Origin: Crossaster papposus
Lineage: Eukaryota; Echinodermata; Asteroidea; Velatida; Solasteridae
Reading direction: 5' to 3'
Assembly (NCBI GenBank): GCA_037893245.1
Contig: JBAIAA010000738.1
Span: 62,001-126,000 of the forward strand
Length of the DNA: 64,000 nt
Shown here in pieces: positions 19,613 to 33,147 of this stretch. Below the pieces are notes generated by a model that was not told where the DNA came from, did no database searches, and saw only the letters and a program-made list of their open reading frames with translations. The translations under genes were made by a program, and so were the position numbers. Positions within the stretch are counted from its first letter, which is position 1. Every line of letters begins with the position of its first letter.

Positions 19613-21604
19613 ATGCCCCGGGTCAAATTGCTAATTTTGCCATTCCTGGAGGCCCCCCTCTATCTCCTAACACCCAGCGCCTTCCCGGGGCATGCTTTCC
19701 TTCATGCCCTTATTTGTGGGCGGGGATTGTGTGCACAAACCTATGGCGAATTTGAAACGCGTGTGTTAACGTTAACATTTTCAGAAAATCGAAATAAAAT
19801 ACTAACAAAGCATGCCCCGGGTCAAATTGCTAATGTTGCCATTCCTGGAGGCCCCCCTCTATCTCCTAACACCCAGCCCCTTCCCGGGGCATGCTTTCCT
19901 TCATGCACTTATTTGTGGGCGGGGATTGTGTGCACAAACCTATGGCGAATTTGAAACGCGTGTGTTAACGTTAACATTTTCAGAAAATCGAAATAAAATA
20001 CTAACAAAGCATGCCCCGGGTCAAATTGCTAATTTTGCCATTCCTGGAGGCCCCCCTCTATCTCCTAACACCCAGCCCCTTCCCGGGACATGCTTTCCTT
20101 CATGCCCTTATTTGTGGGCGGGGATTGTGTGCACAAACCTATGGCGAATTTGAAACGCGTGTGTTAACGTTAAAATTTTCAGAAAATCGAAATAAAATAC
20201 TAACAAAGCATGCCCCGGGTCAAATTGCTAATTTTGCCATTCCTGGAGGCCCCCCCTATATCTCCTAACACCCAGTCCCTTCCAGGGGCATGCTTTCCTT
20301 CATGCCCTTATTTGTGGGCGGGGATTGTGTGCACAAACCTATGGCGAATTTGAAACGCGTGTGTTAACGTTAAAATTGTCAGAAAATCGAAATAAAATAG
20401 TAACAAAGCATGCCCCGGGTCAAATTGCTAATGTTGCCATTCCTGGAGGCCCCCCTCTATCTCCTAACACCCAGCCCCTTCCCGGGGCATGCTTTCCTTC
20501 ATGCCCTTATTTGTGGGCGGGGATTGTGTGCACAAACCTATGGCGAATTTGAAACGCGTGTGTTAACGTTACAATTTTCAGAAAATCGAAATAAAATAGT
20601 AACAAAGCATGCCCCGGGTCAAATTGCTAATTTTGCCATTCCTGGAGGCCCCCCTCTATCTCCTAACACCCAGCGCCTTCCCGGGGCATGCTTTCCTTCA
20701 TGCCCTTATTTGTGGGCGGGGATTGTGTGCACAAACCTATGGCGAATTTGAAACGCGTGTGTTAACGTTAACATTTTCAGAAAATCGAAATAAAATACTA
20801 ACAAAGCATGCCCCGGGTCAAATTGCTAATGTTGCCATTCCTGGAGGCCCCCCTCTATCTCCTAACACCCAGCCCCTTCCCGGGGCATGCTTTCCTTCAT
20901 GCCCTTATTTGTGGGCGGGGATTGTGTGCACAAACCTATGGCGAATTTGAAACGCGTGTGTTAACGTTAACATTTTCAGAAAATCGAAATAAAATACTAA
21001 CAAAGCATGCCCCGGGTCAAATTGCTAATTTTGCCATTCCTGGAGGCCCCCCTCTATCTCCTAACACCCAGCCCCTTCCCGGGACATGCTTTCCTTCATG
21101 CCCTTATTTGTGGGCGGGGATTGTGTGCACAAACCTATGGCGAATTTGAAACGCGTGTGTTAACGTTAAAATTTTCAGAAAATCGAAATAAAATACTAAC
21201 AAAGCATGCCCCGGGTCAAATTGCTAATTTTGCCATTCCTGGAGGCCCCCCCTATATCTCCTAACACCCAGTCCCTTCCAGGGGCATGCTTTCCTTCATG
21301 CCCTTATTTGTGGGCGGGGATTGTGTGCACAAACCTATGGCGAATTTGAAACGCGTGTGTTAACGTTAAAATTGTCAGAAAATCGAAATAAAATAGTAAC
21401 AAAGCATGCCCCGGGTCAAATTGCTAATGTTGCCATTCCTGGAGGCCCCCCTCTATCTCCTAACACCCAGCCCCTTCCCGGGGCATGCTTTCCTTCATGC
21501 CCTTATTTGTGGGCGGGGATTGTGTGCACAAACCTATGGCGAATTTGAAACGCGTGTGTTAACGTTAAAATTTTCAGAAAATCGAAATAAAATACTAACA
21601 AAGA
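19613..21604. repeat. 5-unit higher-order repeat, two copies (996 bp each)
   Basis: Five successive units (starting 19613, 19812, 20011, 20210, 20410) recur with the same private variants at 20609-21406. They include the CAGCGCC unit, GCTAATGTTGCC units, the CCCGGGACATGC unit and a 200-bp unit with CCCCCCCTATATC. Confidence 0.85.
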
Positions 21605-24600
21605 ATGCCCCGGGTCAAATTGCTAATTTTGCCATTCCTGGAGGCCCCCCTCTATCTCCTAAGACCCTGCCCCTTCCCGGGGCATGCTTTCCTTCATGCC
21701 CTTATTTGTGGGCGGGGATTATGTGCACAAACCTATGGCGAATTTGAAACGCGTGTGTTAACGTTACAATTTTCAGAAAATCGAAATAAAATAGTAACAA
21801 AGCATGCCCCGGGTCAAATTGCTAATTTTGCCATTCCTGGAGGCCCCCCTCTATCTCCTAACACCCAGCGCCTTCCCGGGGCATGCTTTCCTTCATGCCC
21901 TTATTTGTGGGCGGGGATTGTGTGCACAAACCTATGGCGAATTTGAAACGCGTGTGTTAACGTTAAAATGTTCAGAAAATCTAAATAAAATACTAACAAA
22001 GCATGCCCCGGGTCAAATTGCTAATTTTGCAATTCCTGGAGGCCCCCCTCTATCTCCTAACACGCAGCCCCTTCCCGGGGCATGCTTTCCTTCATGCCCT
22101 TATTTGTGGGCGGGGATTGTGTGCACAAACCTATGGCGAATTTGAAACGCGTGTGTTAACGTTAAAATTTTCAGACAATCGAAATAAAATACTAACAAAG
22201 CATGCCCCGGGTCAAATTGCTAATTTTGCCATTCCTGGAGGCCCCCCTCTATCTTCTAACACCCAGCCCCTTCCCGGGGCATGCTTTCCTTCATGCCCTT
22301 ATTTGTGGGCGGGGATTGTGTGCACAAACCTATGGCGAATTTGAAACGCGTGTGTTAACGTTACAATTTTCAAAAAATCGAAATAAAATACTAACAAAGC
22401 ATGCCCCGGGTCAAATTGCTAATGTTGCCATTCCTGGAGGCCCCCCTCTATCTCCTAACACCCAGCCCGTTCCCGGGGCATGCTTTCCTTCATGCCCTTA
22501 TTTGTGGGCGGGGATTGTGTGCACAAACCTATGGCGAATTTGAAACGCGTGTGTTAACGTTAAAATTTTCAGAAAATCGAAATAAAATACTAACAAAGAA
22601 TGCCCCGGGTCAAATTGCTAATTTTGCCATTCCTGGAGGCCCCCCTCTATCTCCTAAGACCCTGCCCCTTCCCGCGGCATGCTTTCCTTCATGCCCTTAT
22701 TTGTGGGCGGGGATTATGTGCACAAACCTATGGCGAATTTGAAACGCGTGTGTTAACGTTACAATTTTCAGAAAATCGAAATAAAATAGTAACAAAGCAT
22801 GCCCCGGGTCAAATTGCTAATTTTGCCATTCCTGGAGGCCCCCCTCTATCTCCTAACACCCAGCGCCTTCCCGGGGCATGCTTTCCTTCATGCCCTTATT
22901 TGTGGGCGGGGATTGTGTGCACAAACCTATGGCGAATTTGAAACGCGTGTGTTAACGTTAAAATTTTCAGAAAATATAAATAAAATAGTAACAAAGCATG
23001 CCCCGGGTCAAATTGCTAATTTTGCCATTCCTGGAGGCCCCCCTCTATCTCCTAACACCCAGCGCCTTCCCGGGGCATGCTTTCCTTCATGCCCTTATTT
23101 GTGGGCGGGGATTGTGTGCACAAACCTATGGCGAATTTGAAACGCGTGTGTTAACGTTAACATTTTCAGAAAATCGAAATAAAATACTAACAAAGCATGC
23201 CCCGGGTCAAATTGCTAATGTTGCCATTCCTGGAGGCCCCCCTCTATCTCCTAAGACCCTGCCCCTTCCCGGGGCATGCTTTCCTTCATGCCCTTATTTG
23301 TGGGCGGGGATTATGTGCACAAACCTATGGCGAATTTGAAACGCGTGTGTTAACGTTACAATTTTCAGAAAATCGAAATAAAATAGTAACAAAGCATGCC
23401 CCGGGTCAAATTGCTAATTTTGCCATTCCTGGAGGCCCCCCTCTATCTCCTAACACCCAGCGCCTTCCCGGGGCATGCTTTCCTTCATGCCCTTATTTGT
23501 GGGCGGGGATTGTGTGCACAAACCTATGGCGAATTTGAAACGCGTGTGTTAACGTTAAAATGTTCAGAAAATCTAAATAAAATACTAACAAAGCATGCCC
23601 CGGGTCAAATTGCTAATTTTGCAATTCCTGGAGGCCCCCCTCTATCTCCTAACACGCAGCCCCTTCCCGGGGCATGCTTTCCTTCATGCCCTTATTTGTG
23701 GGCGGGGATTGTGTGCACAAACCTATGGCGAATTTGAAACGCGTGTGTTAACGTTAAAATTTTCAGACAATCGAAATAAAATACTAACAAAGCATGCCCC
23801 GGGTCAAATTGCTAATTTTGCCATTCCTGGAGGCCCCCCTCTATCTTCTAACACCCAGCCCCTTCCCGGGGCATGCTTTCCTTCATGCCCTTATTTGTGG
23901 GCGGGGATTGTGTGCACAAACCTATGGCGAATTTGAAACGCGTGTGTTAACGTTACAATTTTCAAAAAATCGAAATAAAATACTAACAAAGCATGCCCCG
24001 GGTCAAATTGCTAATGTTGCCATTCCTGGAGGCCCCCCTCTATCTCCTAACACCCAGCCCGTTCCCGGGGCATGCTTTCCTTCATGCCCTTATTTGTGGG
24101 CGGGGATTGTGTGCACAAACCTATGGCGAATTTGAAACGCGTGTGTTAACGTTAAAATTTTCAGAAAATCGAAATAAAATACTAACAAAGAATGCCCCGG
24201 GTCAAATTGCTAATTTTGCCATTCCTGGAGGCCCCCCTCTATCTCCTAAGACCCTGCCCCTTCCCGCGGCATGCTTTCCTTCATGCCCTTATTTGTGGGC
24301 GGGGATTATGTGCACAAACCTATGGCGAATTTGAAACGCGTGTGTTAACGTTACAATTTTCAGAAAATCGAAATAAAATAGTAACAAAGCATGCCCCGGG
24401 TCAAATTGCTAATTTTGCCATTCCTGGAGGCCCCCCTCTATCTCCTAACACCCAGCGCCTTCCCGGGGCATGCTTTCCTTCATGCCCTTATTTGTGGGCG
24501 GGGATTGTGTGCACAAACCTATGGCGAATTTGAAACGCGTGTGTTAACGTTAAAATTTTCAGAAAATATAAATAAAATAGTAACAAAGCATGCCCCGGGT

Positions 24601-24788
24601 CAAATTGCTAATTTTGCCATTCCTGGAGGCCCCCCTCTATCTCCTAACACCCAGCGCCTTCCCGGGGCATGCTTTCCTTCATGCCCTTATTTGTGGGCGG
24701 GGATTGTGTGCACAAACCTATGGCGAATTTGAAACGCGTGTGTTAACGTTAACATTTTCAGAAAATCGAAATAAAATACTAACAAAGC
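21605..24788. repeat. 8-unit higher-order repeat, two copies (1592 bp each)
   Basis: The unit order from 21605 recurs from 23197: AAGACCCTGCC, then CAGCGCC, AAATCTAAATAAAA with GCAATTCC and CACGCAGCC, CAGACAATCG, CAAAAAATCG, CCCGTTCCC, CCCGCGGC and AAATATAAATAAAA. The first unit of each copy differs slightly (TTTTGCC versus GTTGCC). Confidence 0.8.
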
Positions 24789-27774
24789 ATGCCCCGGGTC
24801 AAATTGCTAATGTTGCCATTCCTGGAGGCCCCCCTCTATCTCCTAACACCCAGCCCCTTCCCGGGGCATGCTTTCCTTCATGCCCTTATTTGTGGGCGGG
24901 GATTGTGTGCACAAACCTATGGCGAATTTGAAACGCGTGTGTTAACGTTAACATTTTCAGAAAATCGAAATAAAATACTAACAAAGCATGCCCCGGGTCA
25001 AATTGCTAATTTTGCCATTCCTGGAGGCCCCCCTCTATCTCCTAACACCCAGCCCCTTCCCGGGACATGCTTTCCTTCATGCCCTTATTTGTGGGCGGGG
25101 ATTGTGTGCACAAACCTATGGCGAATTTGAAACGCGTGTGTTAACGTTAAAATTTTCAGAAAATCGAAATAAAATACTAACAAAGCATGCCCCGGGTCAA
25201 ATTGCTAATTTTGCCATTCCTGGAGGCCCCCCCTATATCTCCTAACACCCAGTCCCTTCCAGGGGCATGCTTTCCTTCATGCCCTTATTTGTGGGCGGGG
25301 ATTGTGTGCACAAACCTATGGCGAATTTGAAACGCGTGTGTTAACGTTAAAATTGTCAGAAAATCGAAATAAAATAGTAACAAAGCATGCCCCGGGTCAA
25401 ATTGCTAATGTTGCCATTCCTGGAGGCCCCCCTCTATCTCCTAACACCCAGCCCCTTCCCGGGGCATGCTCTCTTCATGCCCTTATTTGTGGGCGGGGAT
25501 TGTGTGCACAAACCTATGGCGAATTTGAAACGCGTGTGTTAACGTTACAATTTTCAGAAAATCGAAATAAAATAGTAACAAAGCATGCCCCGGGTCAAAT
25601 TGCTAATTTTGCCATTCCTGGAGGCCCCCCTCTATCTCCTAACACCCAGCGCCTTCCCGGGGCATGCTTTCCTTCATGCCCTTATTTGTGGGCGGGGATT
25701 GTGTGCACAAACCTATGGCGAATTTGAAACGCGTGTGTTAACGTTAACATTTTCAGAAAATCGAAATAAAATACTAACAAAGCATGCCCCGGGTCAAATT
25801 GCTAATGTTGCCATTCCTGGAGGCCCCCCTCTATCTCCTAACACCCAGCCCCTTCCCGGGGCATGCTTTCCTTCATGCCCTTATTTGTGGGCGGGGATTG
25901 TGTGCACAAACCTATGGCGAATTTGAAACGCGTGTGTTAACGTTAACATTTTCAGAAAATCGAAATAAAATACTAACAAAGCATGCCCCGGGTCAAATTG
26001 CTAATTTTGCCATTCCTGGAGGCCCCCCTCTATCTCCTAACACCCAGCCCCTTCCCGGGACATGCTTTCCTTCATGCCCTTATTTGTGGGCGGGGATTGT
26101 GTGCACAAACCTATGGCGAATTTGAAACGCGTGTGTTAACGTTAAAATTTTCAGAAAATCGAAATAAAATACTAACAAAGCATGCCCCGGGTCAAATTGC
26201 TAATTTTGCCATTCCTGGAGGCCCCCCCTATATCTCCTAACACCCAGTCCCTTCCAGGGGCATGCTTTCCTTCATGCCCTTATTTGTGGGCGGGGATTGT
26301 GTGCACAAACCTATGGCGAATTTGAAACGCGTGTGTTAACGTTAAAATTGTCAGAAAATCGAAATAAAATAGTAACAAAGCATGCCCCGGGTCAAATTGC
26401 TAATGTTGCCATTCCTGGAGGCCCCCCTCTATCTCCTAACACCCAGCCCCTTCCCGGGGCATGCTTTCCTTCATGCCCTTATTTGTGGGCGGGGATTGTG
26501 TGCACAAACCTATGGCGAATTTGAAACGCGTGTGTTAACGTTAAAATTTTCAGAAAATCGAAATAAAATACTAACAAAGAATGCCCCGGGTCAAATTGCT
26601 AATTTTGCCATTCCTGGAGGCCCCCCTCTATCTCCTAAGACCCTGCCCCTTCCCGGGGCATGCTTTCCTTCATGCCCTTATTTGTGGGCGGGGATTATGT
26701 GCACAAACCTATGGCGAATTTGAAACGCGTGTGTTAACGTTACAATTTTCAGAAAATCGAAATAAAATAGTAACAAAGCATGCCCCGGGTCAAATTGCTA
26801 ATTTTGCCATTCCTGGAGGCCCCCCTCTATCTCCTAACACCCAGCGCCTTCCCGGGGCATGCTTTCCTTCATGCCCTTATTTGTGGGCGGGGATTGTGTG
26901 CACAAACCTATGGCGAATTTGAAACGCGTGTGTTAACGTTAAAATGTTCAGAAAATCTAAATAAAATACTAACAAAGCATGCCCCGGGTCAAATTGCTAA
27001 TTTTGCAATTCCTGGAGGCCCCCCTCTATCTCCTAACACGCAGCCCCTTCCCGGGGCATGCTTTCCTTCATGCCCTTATTTGTGGGCGGGGATTGTGTGC
27101 ACAAACCTATGGCGAATTTGAAACGCGTGTGTTAACGTTAAAATTTTCAGACAATCGAAATAAAATACTAACAAAGCATGCCCCGGGTCAAATTGCTAAT
27201 TTTGCCATTCCTGGAGGCCCCCCTCTATCTTCTAACACCCAGCCCCTTCCCGGGGCATGCTTTCCTTCATGCCCTTATTTGTGGGCGGGGATTGTGTGCA
27301 CAAACCTATGGCGAATTTGAAACGCGTGTGTTAACGTTACAATTTTCAAAAAATCGAAATAAAATACTAACAAAGCATGCCCCGGGTCAAATTGCTAATG
27401 TTGCCATTCCTGGAGGCCCCCCTCTATCTCCTAACACCCAGCCCGTTCCCGGGGCATGCTTTCCTTCATGCCCTTATTTGTGGGCGGGGATTGTGTGCAC
27501 AAACCTATGGCGAATTTGAAACGCGTGTGTTAACGTTAAAATTTTCAGAAAATCGAAATAAAATACTAACAAAGAATGCCCCGGGTCAAATTGCTAATTT
27601 TGCCATTCCTGGAGGCCCCCCTCTATCTCCTAAGACCCTGCCCCTTCCCGCGGCATGCTTTCCTTCATGCCCTTATTTGTGGGCGGGGATTATGTGCACA
27701 AACCTATGGCGAATTTGAAACGCGTGTGTTAACGTTACAATTTTCAGAAAATCGAAATAAAATAGTAACAAAGC
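24590..27774. repeat. 16-unit block duplicate of 19613-22798
   Basis: About 3.2 kb repeats the unit order seen from 19613 at a distance of 4976-4977 bp (25 units). It includes the 5-mer pair and the following AAGACCCTGCC to CCCGCGGC units. A 1-bp deletion (CATGCTCTCTTCATG near 25470) is private to this copy. The two copies part company after about 27775. Confidence 0.8.
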
Positions 27775-28968
27775 ATGCCCCGGGTCAAATTGCTAATTTT
27801 GCCATTCCTGGAGGCCCCCCTCTATCTCCTAACACCCAGCGCCTTCCCGGGGCATGCTTTCCTTCATGCCCTTATTTGTGGGCGGGGATTGTGTGCACAA
27901 ACCTATGGCGAATTTGAAACGCGTGTGTTAACGTTAAAATTTTCAGAAAATATAAATAAAATACTAACAAAGCATGCCCCGGTTCAAATTTCTAATTTTG
28001 CCATTCCTGGAGGCCCCCCTCTATCTCCTAACACCCAGCCCCTTCCCGGGGCATGCTTTCCTTCATGCCCTTATTTGTGGGCGGGGATTGTGTGCACAAA
28101 CCTATGGCGAATTTGAAACGCGTGTGTTAACGTTAAAATGTTCAGAAAATCTAAATAAAATACTAACAAAGCATGCCCCGGGTCAAATTGCTAATTTCGC
28201 AATTCCTGGAGGCCCCCCTCTATCTCCTAACACGCAGCCCCTTCCCGGGGCATGCTTTCCTTCATGCCCTTATTTGTGGGCGGGGATTGTGTGCACAAAC
28301 CTATGGCGAATTTAAAACGCGTGTGTTAACGTTAAAATGTTCAGACAATCGAAATACAATACTAACAAAGCATGCCCCGGGTCAAATTGCTAATTTTGCC
28401 ATTCCTGGAGGCCCCCCTCTATCTTCTAACACCCAGCCCCTTCCCGGGGCATGCTTTCCTTCATGCCCTTATTTGTGGGCGGGGATTGTGTGCACAAACC
28501 TATGGCGAATTTGAAACGCGTGTGTTAACGTTAACATTTTCATAAAATCGAAATAAAATACTAACAAAGCATGCCCCGGGTCAAATTGCTAATTTTGCCA
28601 TTCCTGGAGGCCCCCCTCTATCTCCTAACACCCAGCCCCTTCCCGGGGCATGCTTTCCTTTATGCCCTTATTTGTGGGCGGGGATTGTGTGCACAAACCT
28701 ATGGCGAATTTGAAACGCGTGTGTTAACGTTAACATTTTCAGAAAATCGAAATAAAATACTAACAAAGCATGCCCCGGGTCAAATTGCAAATTTTGCCAT
28801 TACTGGAGGCCCCCTTCTATCTCCTAACACCCAGCCCCTTCCCGGGGCATGCTTTCCTTCATGCCCTTATTTGTGGGCGGGGATTGTGTGCACAAACCTA
28901 TGGCGAATTTGAAACGCGTGTGTTAACGTTACAATTTTCAGAAAATCGAAATAAAATACTAACAAAGC

Positions 28969-31356
28969 ATGCCCCGGGTCAAATTGCTAATTTTGCCATT
29001 CCTGGAGGCCCCCCTCTATCTCCTAACACCCATCCCCTTCCCGGGGCATGCTTTCCTTCATGCCCTTATTTGTGGGCGGGGATTGTGTGCACAAACCTAT
29101 GGCGAATTTGAAACGCGTGTGTTAACGTTACAATTTTCAGAAAATCGAAATAAAATACTAACAAAGCATGCCCCGGGTCAAATTGCTAATTTTGCCATTC
29201 CTGGAGGCCCCCCTCTATCTCCTAACACCCAGCCCCTTCCCGGGGCATGCTTTCCTTCATGCCCTTATTTGTGGGCGGGGATTGTGTGCACAAACCTATG
29301 GCGAATTTGAAACGCGTGTGTTAACGTTAAAATTTTCAGAAAATCGAAATAAAATACTAACAAAGAATGCCCCGGGTCAAATTGCTAATTTTGCCATTCC
29401 TGGAGGCCCCCCTCTATCTCCTAAGACCCTGCCCCTTCCCGGGGCATGCTTTCCTTCATGCCCTTATTTGTGGGCGGGGATTATGTGCACAAACCTATGG
29501 CGAATTTGAAACGCGTGTGTTAACGTTACAATTTTCAGAAAATCGAAATAAAATAGTAACAAAGCATGCCCCGGGTCAAATTGCTAATTTTGCCATTCCT
29601 GGAGGCCCCCCTCTATCTCCTAACACCCAGCGCCTTCCCGGGGCATGCTTTCCTTCATGCCCTTATTTGTGGGCGGGGATTGTGTGCACAAACCTATGGC
29701 GAATTTGAAACGCGTGTGTTAACGTTAAAATGTTCAGAAAATCTAAATAAAATACTAACAAAGCATGCCCCGGGTCAAATTGCTAATTTTGCAATTCCTG
29801 GAGGCCCCCCTCTATCTCCTAACACGCAGCCCCTTCCCGGGGCATGCTTTCCTTCATGCCCTTATTTGTGGGCGGGGATTGTGTGCACAAACCTATGGCG
29901 AATTTGAAACGCGTGTGTTAACGTTAAAATTTTCAGACAATCGAAATAAAATACTAACAAAGCATGCCCCGGGTCAAATTGCTAATTTTGCCATTCCTGG
30001 AGGCCCCCCTCTATCTTCTAACACCCAGCCCCTTCCCGGGGCATGCTTTCCTTCATGCCCTTATTTGTGGGCGGGGATTGTGTGCACAAACCTATGGCGA
30101 ATTTGAAACGCGTGTGTTAACGTTACAATTTTCAGAAAATCGAAATAAAATACTAACAAAGCATGCCCCGGGTCAAATTGCTAATTTTGCCATTCCTGGA
30201 GGCCCCCCTCTATCTCCTAACACCCATCCCCTTCCCGGGGCATGCTTTCCTTCATGCCCTTATTTGTGGGCGGGGATTGTGTGCACAAACCTATGGCGAA
30301 TTTGAAACGCGTGTGTTAACGTTACAATTTTCAGAAAATCGAAATAAAATACTAACAAAGCATGCCCCGGGTCAAATTGCTAATTTTGCCATTCCTGGAG
30401 GCCCCCCTCTATCTCCTAACACCCAGCCCCTTCCCGGGGCATGCTTTCCTTCATGCCCTTATTTGTGGGCGGGGATTGTGTGCACAAACCTATGGCGAAT
30501 TTGAAACGCGTGTGTTAACGTTAAAATTTTCAGAAAATCGAAATAAAATACTAACAAAGAATGCCCCGGGTCAAATTGCTAATTTTGCCATTCCTGGAGG
30601 CCCCCCTCTATCTCCTAAGACCCTGCCCCTTCCCGGGGCATGCTTTCCTTCATGCCCTTATTTGTGGGCGGGGATTATGTGCACAAACCTATGGCGAATT
30701 TGAAACGCGTGTGTTAACGTTACAATTTTCAGAAAATCGAAATAAAATAGTAACAAAGCATGCCCCGGGTCAAATTGCTAATTTTGCCATTCCTGGAGGC
30801 CCCCCTCTATCTCCTAACACCCAGCGCCTTCCCGGGGCATGCTTTCCTTCATGCCCTTATTTGTGGGCGGGGATTGTGTGCACAAACCTATGGCGAATTT
30901 GAAACGCGTGTGTTAACGTTAAAATGTTCAGAAAATCTAAATAAAATACTAACAAAGCATGCCCCGGGTCAAATTGCTAATTTTGCAATTCCTGGAGGCC
31001 CCCCTCTATCTCCTAACACGCAGCCCCTTCCCGGGGCATGCTTTCCTTCATGCCCTTATTTGTGGGCGGGGATTGTGTGCACAAACCTATGGCGAATTTG
31101 AAACGCGTGTGTTAACGTTAAAATTTTCAGACAATCGAAATAAAATACTAACAAAGCATGCCCCGGGTCAAATTGCTAATTTTGCCATTCCTGGAGGCCC
31201 CCCTCTATCTTCTAACACCCAGCCCCTTCCCGGGGCATGCTTTCCTTCATGCCCTTATTTGTGGGCGGGGATTGTGTGCACAAACCTATGGCGAATTTGA
31301 AACGCGTGTGTTAACGTTACAATTTTCAAAAAATCGAAATAAAATACTAACAAAGC
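28969..31356. repeat. 6-unit higher-order repeat, two copies (1194 bp each)
   Basis: Units starting 28969-29964 recur at 30163-31158 in the same order: CACCCATCCCC, plain, AAGACCCTGCC, CAGCGCC, CACGCAGCC and TATCTTCTAAC with CAGACAATCG. The last unit of the second copy differs (CAAAAAATCG). Confidence 0.8.
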
Positions 31357-33147
31357 ATGCCCCGGGTCAAATTGCTAATGTTGCCATTCCTGGAGGCCCC
31401 CCTCTATCTCCTAACACCCAGCCCGTTCCCGGGGCATGCTTTCCTTCATGCCCTTATTTGTGGGCGGGGATTGTGTGCACAAACCTATGGCGAATTTGAA
31501 ACGCGTGTGTTAACGTTAAAATTTTCAGAAAATCGAAATAAAATACTAACAAAGAATGCCCCGGGTCAAATTGCTAATTTTGCCATTCCTGGAGGCCCCC
31601 CTCTATCTCCTAAGACCCTGCCCCTTCCCGCGGCATGCTTTCCTTCATGCCCTTATTTGTGGGCGGGGATTATGTGCACAAACCTATGGCGAATTTGAAA
31701 CGCGTGTGTTAACGTTACAATTTTCAGAAAATCGAAATAAAATAGTAACAAAGCATGCCCCGGGTCAAATTGCTAATTTTGCCATTCCTGGAGGCCCCCC
31801 TCTATCTCCTAACACCCAGCGCCTTCCCGGGGCATACTTTCCTTCATGCCCTTATTTGTGGGCGGGGATTGTGTGCACAAACCTATGGCGAATTTGAAAC
31901 GCGTGTGTTAACGTTAAAATTTTCAGAAAATATAAATAAAATACTAACAAAGCATGCCCCGGTTCAAATTTCTAATTTTGCCATTCCTGGAGGCCCCCCT
32001 CTATCTCCTAACACCCAGCCCCTTCCCGGGGCATGCTTTCCTTCATGCCCTTATTTGTGGGCGGGGATTGTGTGCACAAACCTATGGCGAATTTGAAACG
32101 CGTGTGTTAACGTTAAAATGTTCAGAAAATCTAAATAAAATACTAACAAAGCATGCCCCGGGTCAAATTGCTAATTTCGCAATTCCTGGAGGCCCCCCTC
32201 TATCTCCTAACACGCAGCCCCTTCCCGGGGCATGCTTTCCTTCATGCCCTTATTTGTGGGCGGGGATTGTGTGCACAAACCTATGGCGAATTTAAAACGC
32301 GTGTGTTAACGTTAAAATGTTCAGACAATCGAAATAAAATACTAACAAAGCATGCCCCGGGTCAAATTGCTAATTTTGCCATTCCTGGAGGCCCCCCTCT
32401 ATCTTCTAACACCCAGCCCCTTCCCGGGGCATGCTTTCCTTCATGCCCTTATTTGTGGGCGGGGATTGTGTGCACAAACCTATGGCGAATTTGAAACGCG
32501 TGTGTTAACGTTAACATTTTCATAAAATCGAAATAAAATACTAACAAAGCATGCCCCGGGTCAAATTGCTAATTTTGCCATTCCTGGAGGCCCCCCTCTA
32601 TCTCCTAACACCCAGCCCCTTCCCGGGGCATGCTTTCCTTTATGCCCTTATTTGTGGGCGGGGATTGTGTGCACAAACGTATGGCGAATTTGAAACGCGT
32701 GTGTTAACGTTAACATTTTCAGAAAATCGAAATAAAATACTAACAAAGCATGCCCCGGGTCAAATTGCAAATTTTGCCATTACTGGAGGCCCCCTTCTAT
32801 CTCCTAACACCCAGCCCCTTCCCGGGGCATGCTTTCCTTCATGCCCTTATTTGTGGGCGGGGATTGTGTGCACAAACCTATGGCGAATTTGAAACGCGTG
32901 TGTTAACGTTACAATTTTCAGAAAATCGAAATAAAATACTAACAAAGCATGCCCCGGGTCAAATTGCTAATTTTGCCATTCCTGGAGGCCCCCCTCTATC
33001 TCCTAACACCCATCCCCTTCCCGGGGCATGCTTTCCTTCATGCCCTTATTTGTGGGCGGGGATTGTGTGCACAAACCTATGGCGAATTTGAAACGCGTGT
33101 GTTAACGTTACAATTTTCAGAAAATCGAAATAAAATAATAACAAAGC
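31357..33147. repeat. 9-unit block duplicate of 27377-29167
   Basis: This block lies 3980 bp (20 units) from its partner. Shared private variants include GGTTCAAATTTCTAATT, GAATTTAAAACGCG, CATAAAATCG, CCTTTATGCCC and GCCATTACTGG. Small differences (CATACTTTCC near 31833, ACAAACGTATGG near 32677) show some divergence since duplication. Confidence 0.8.
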
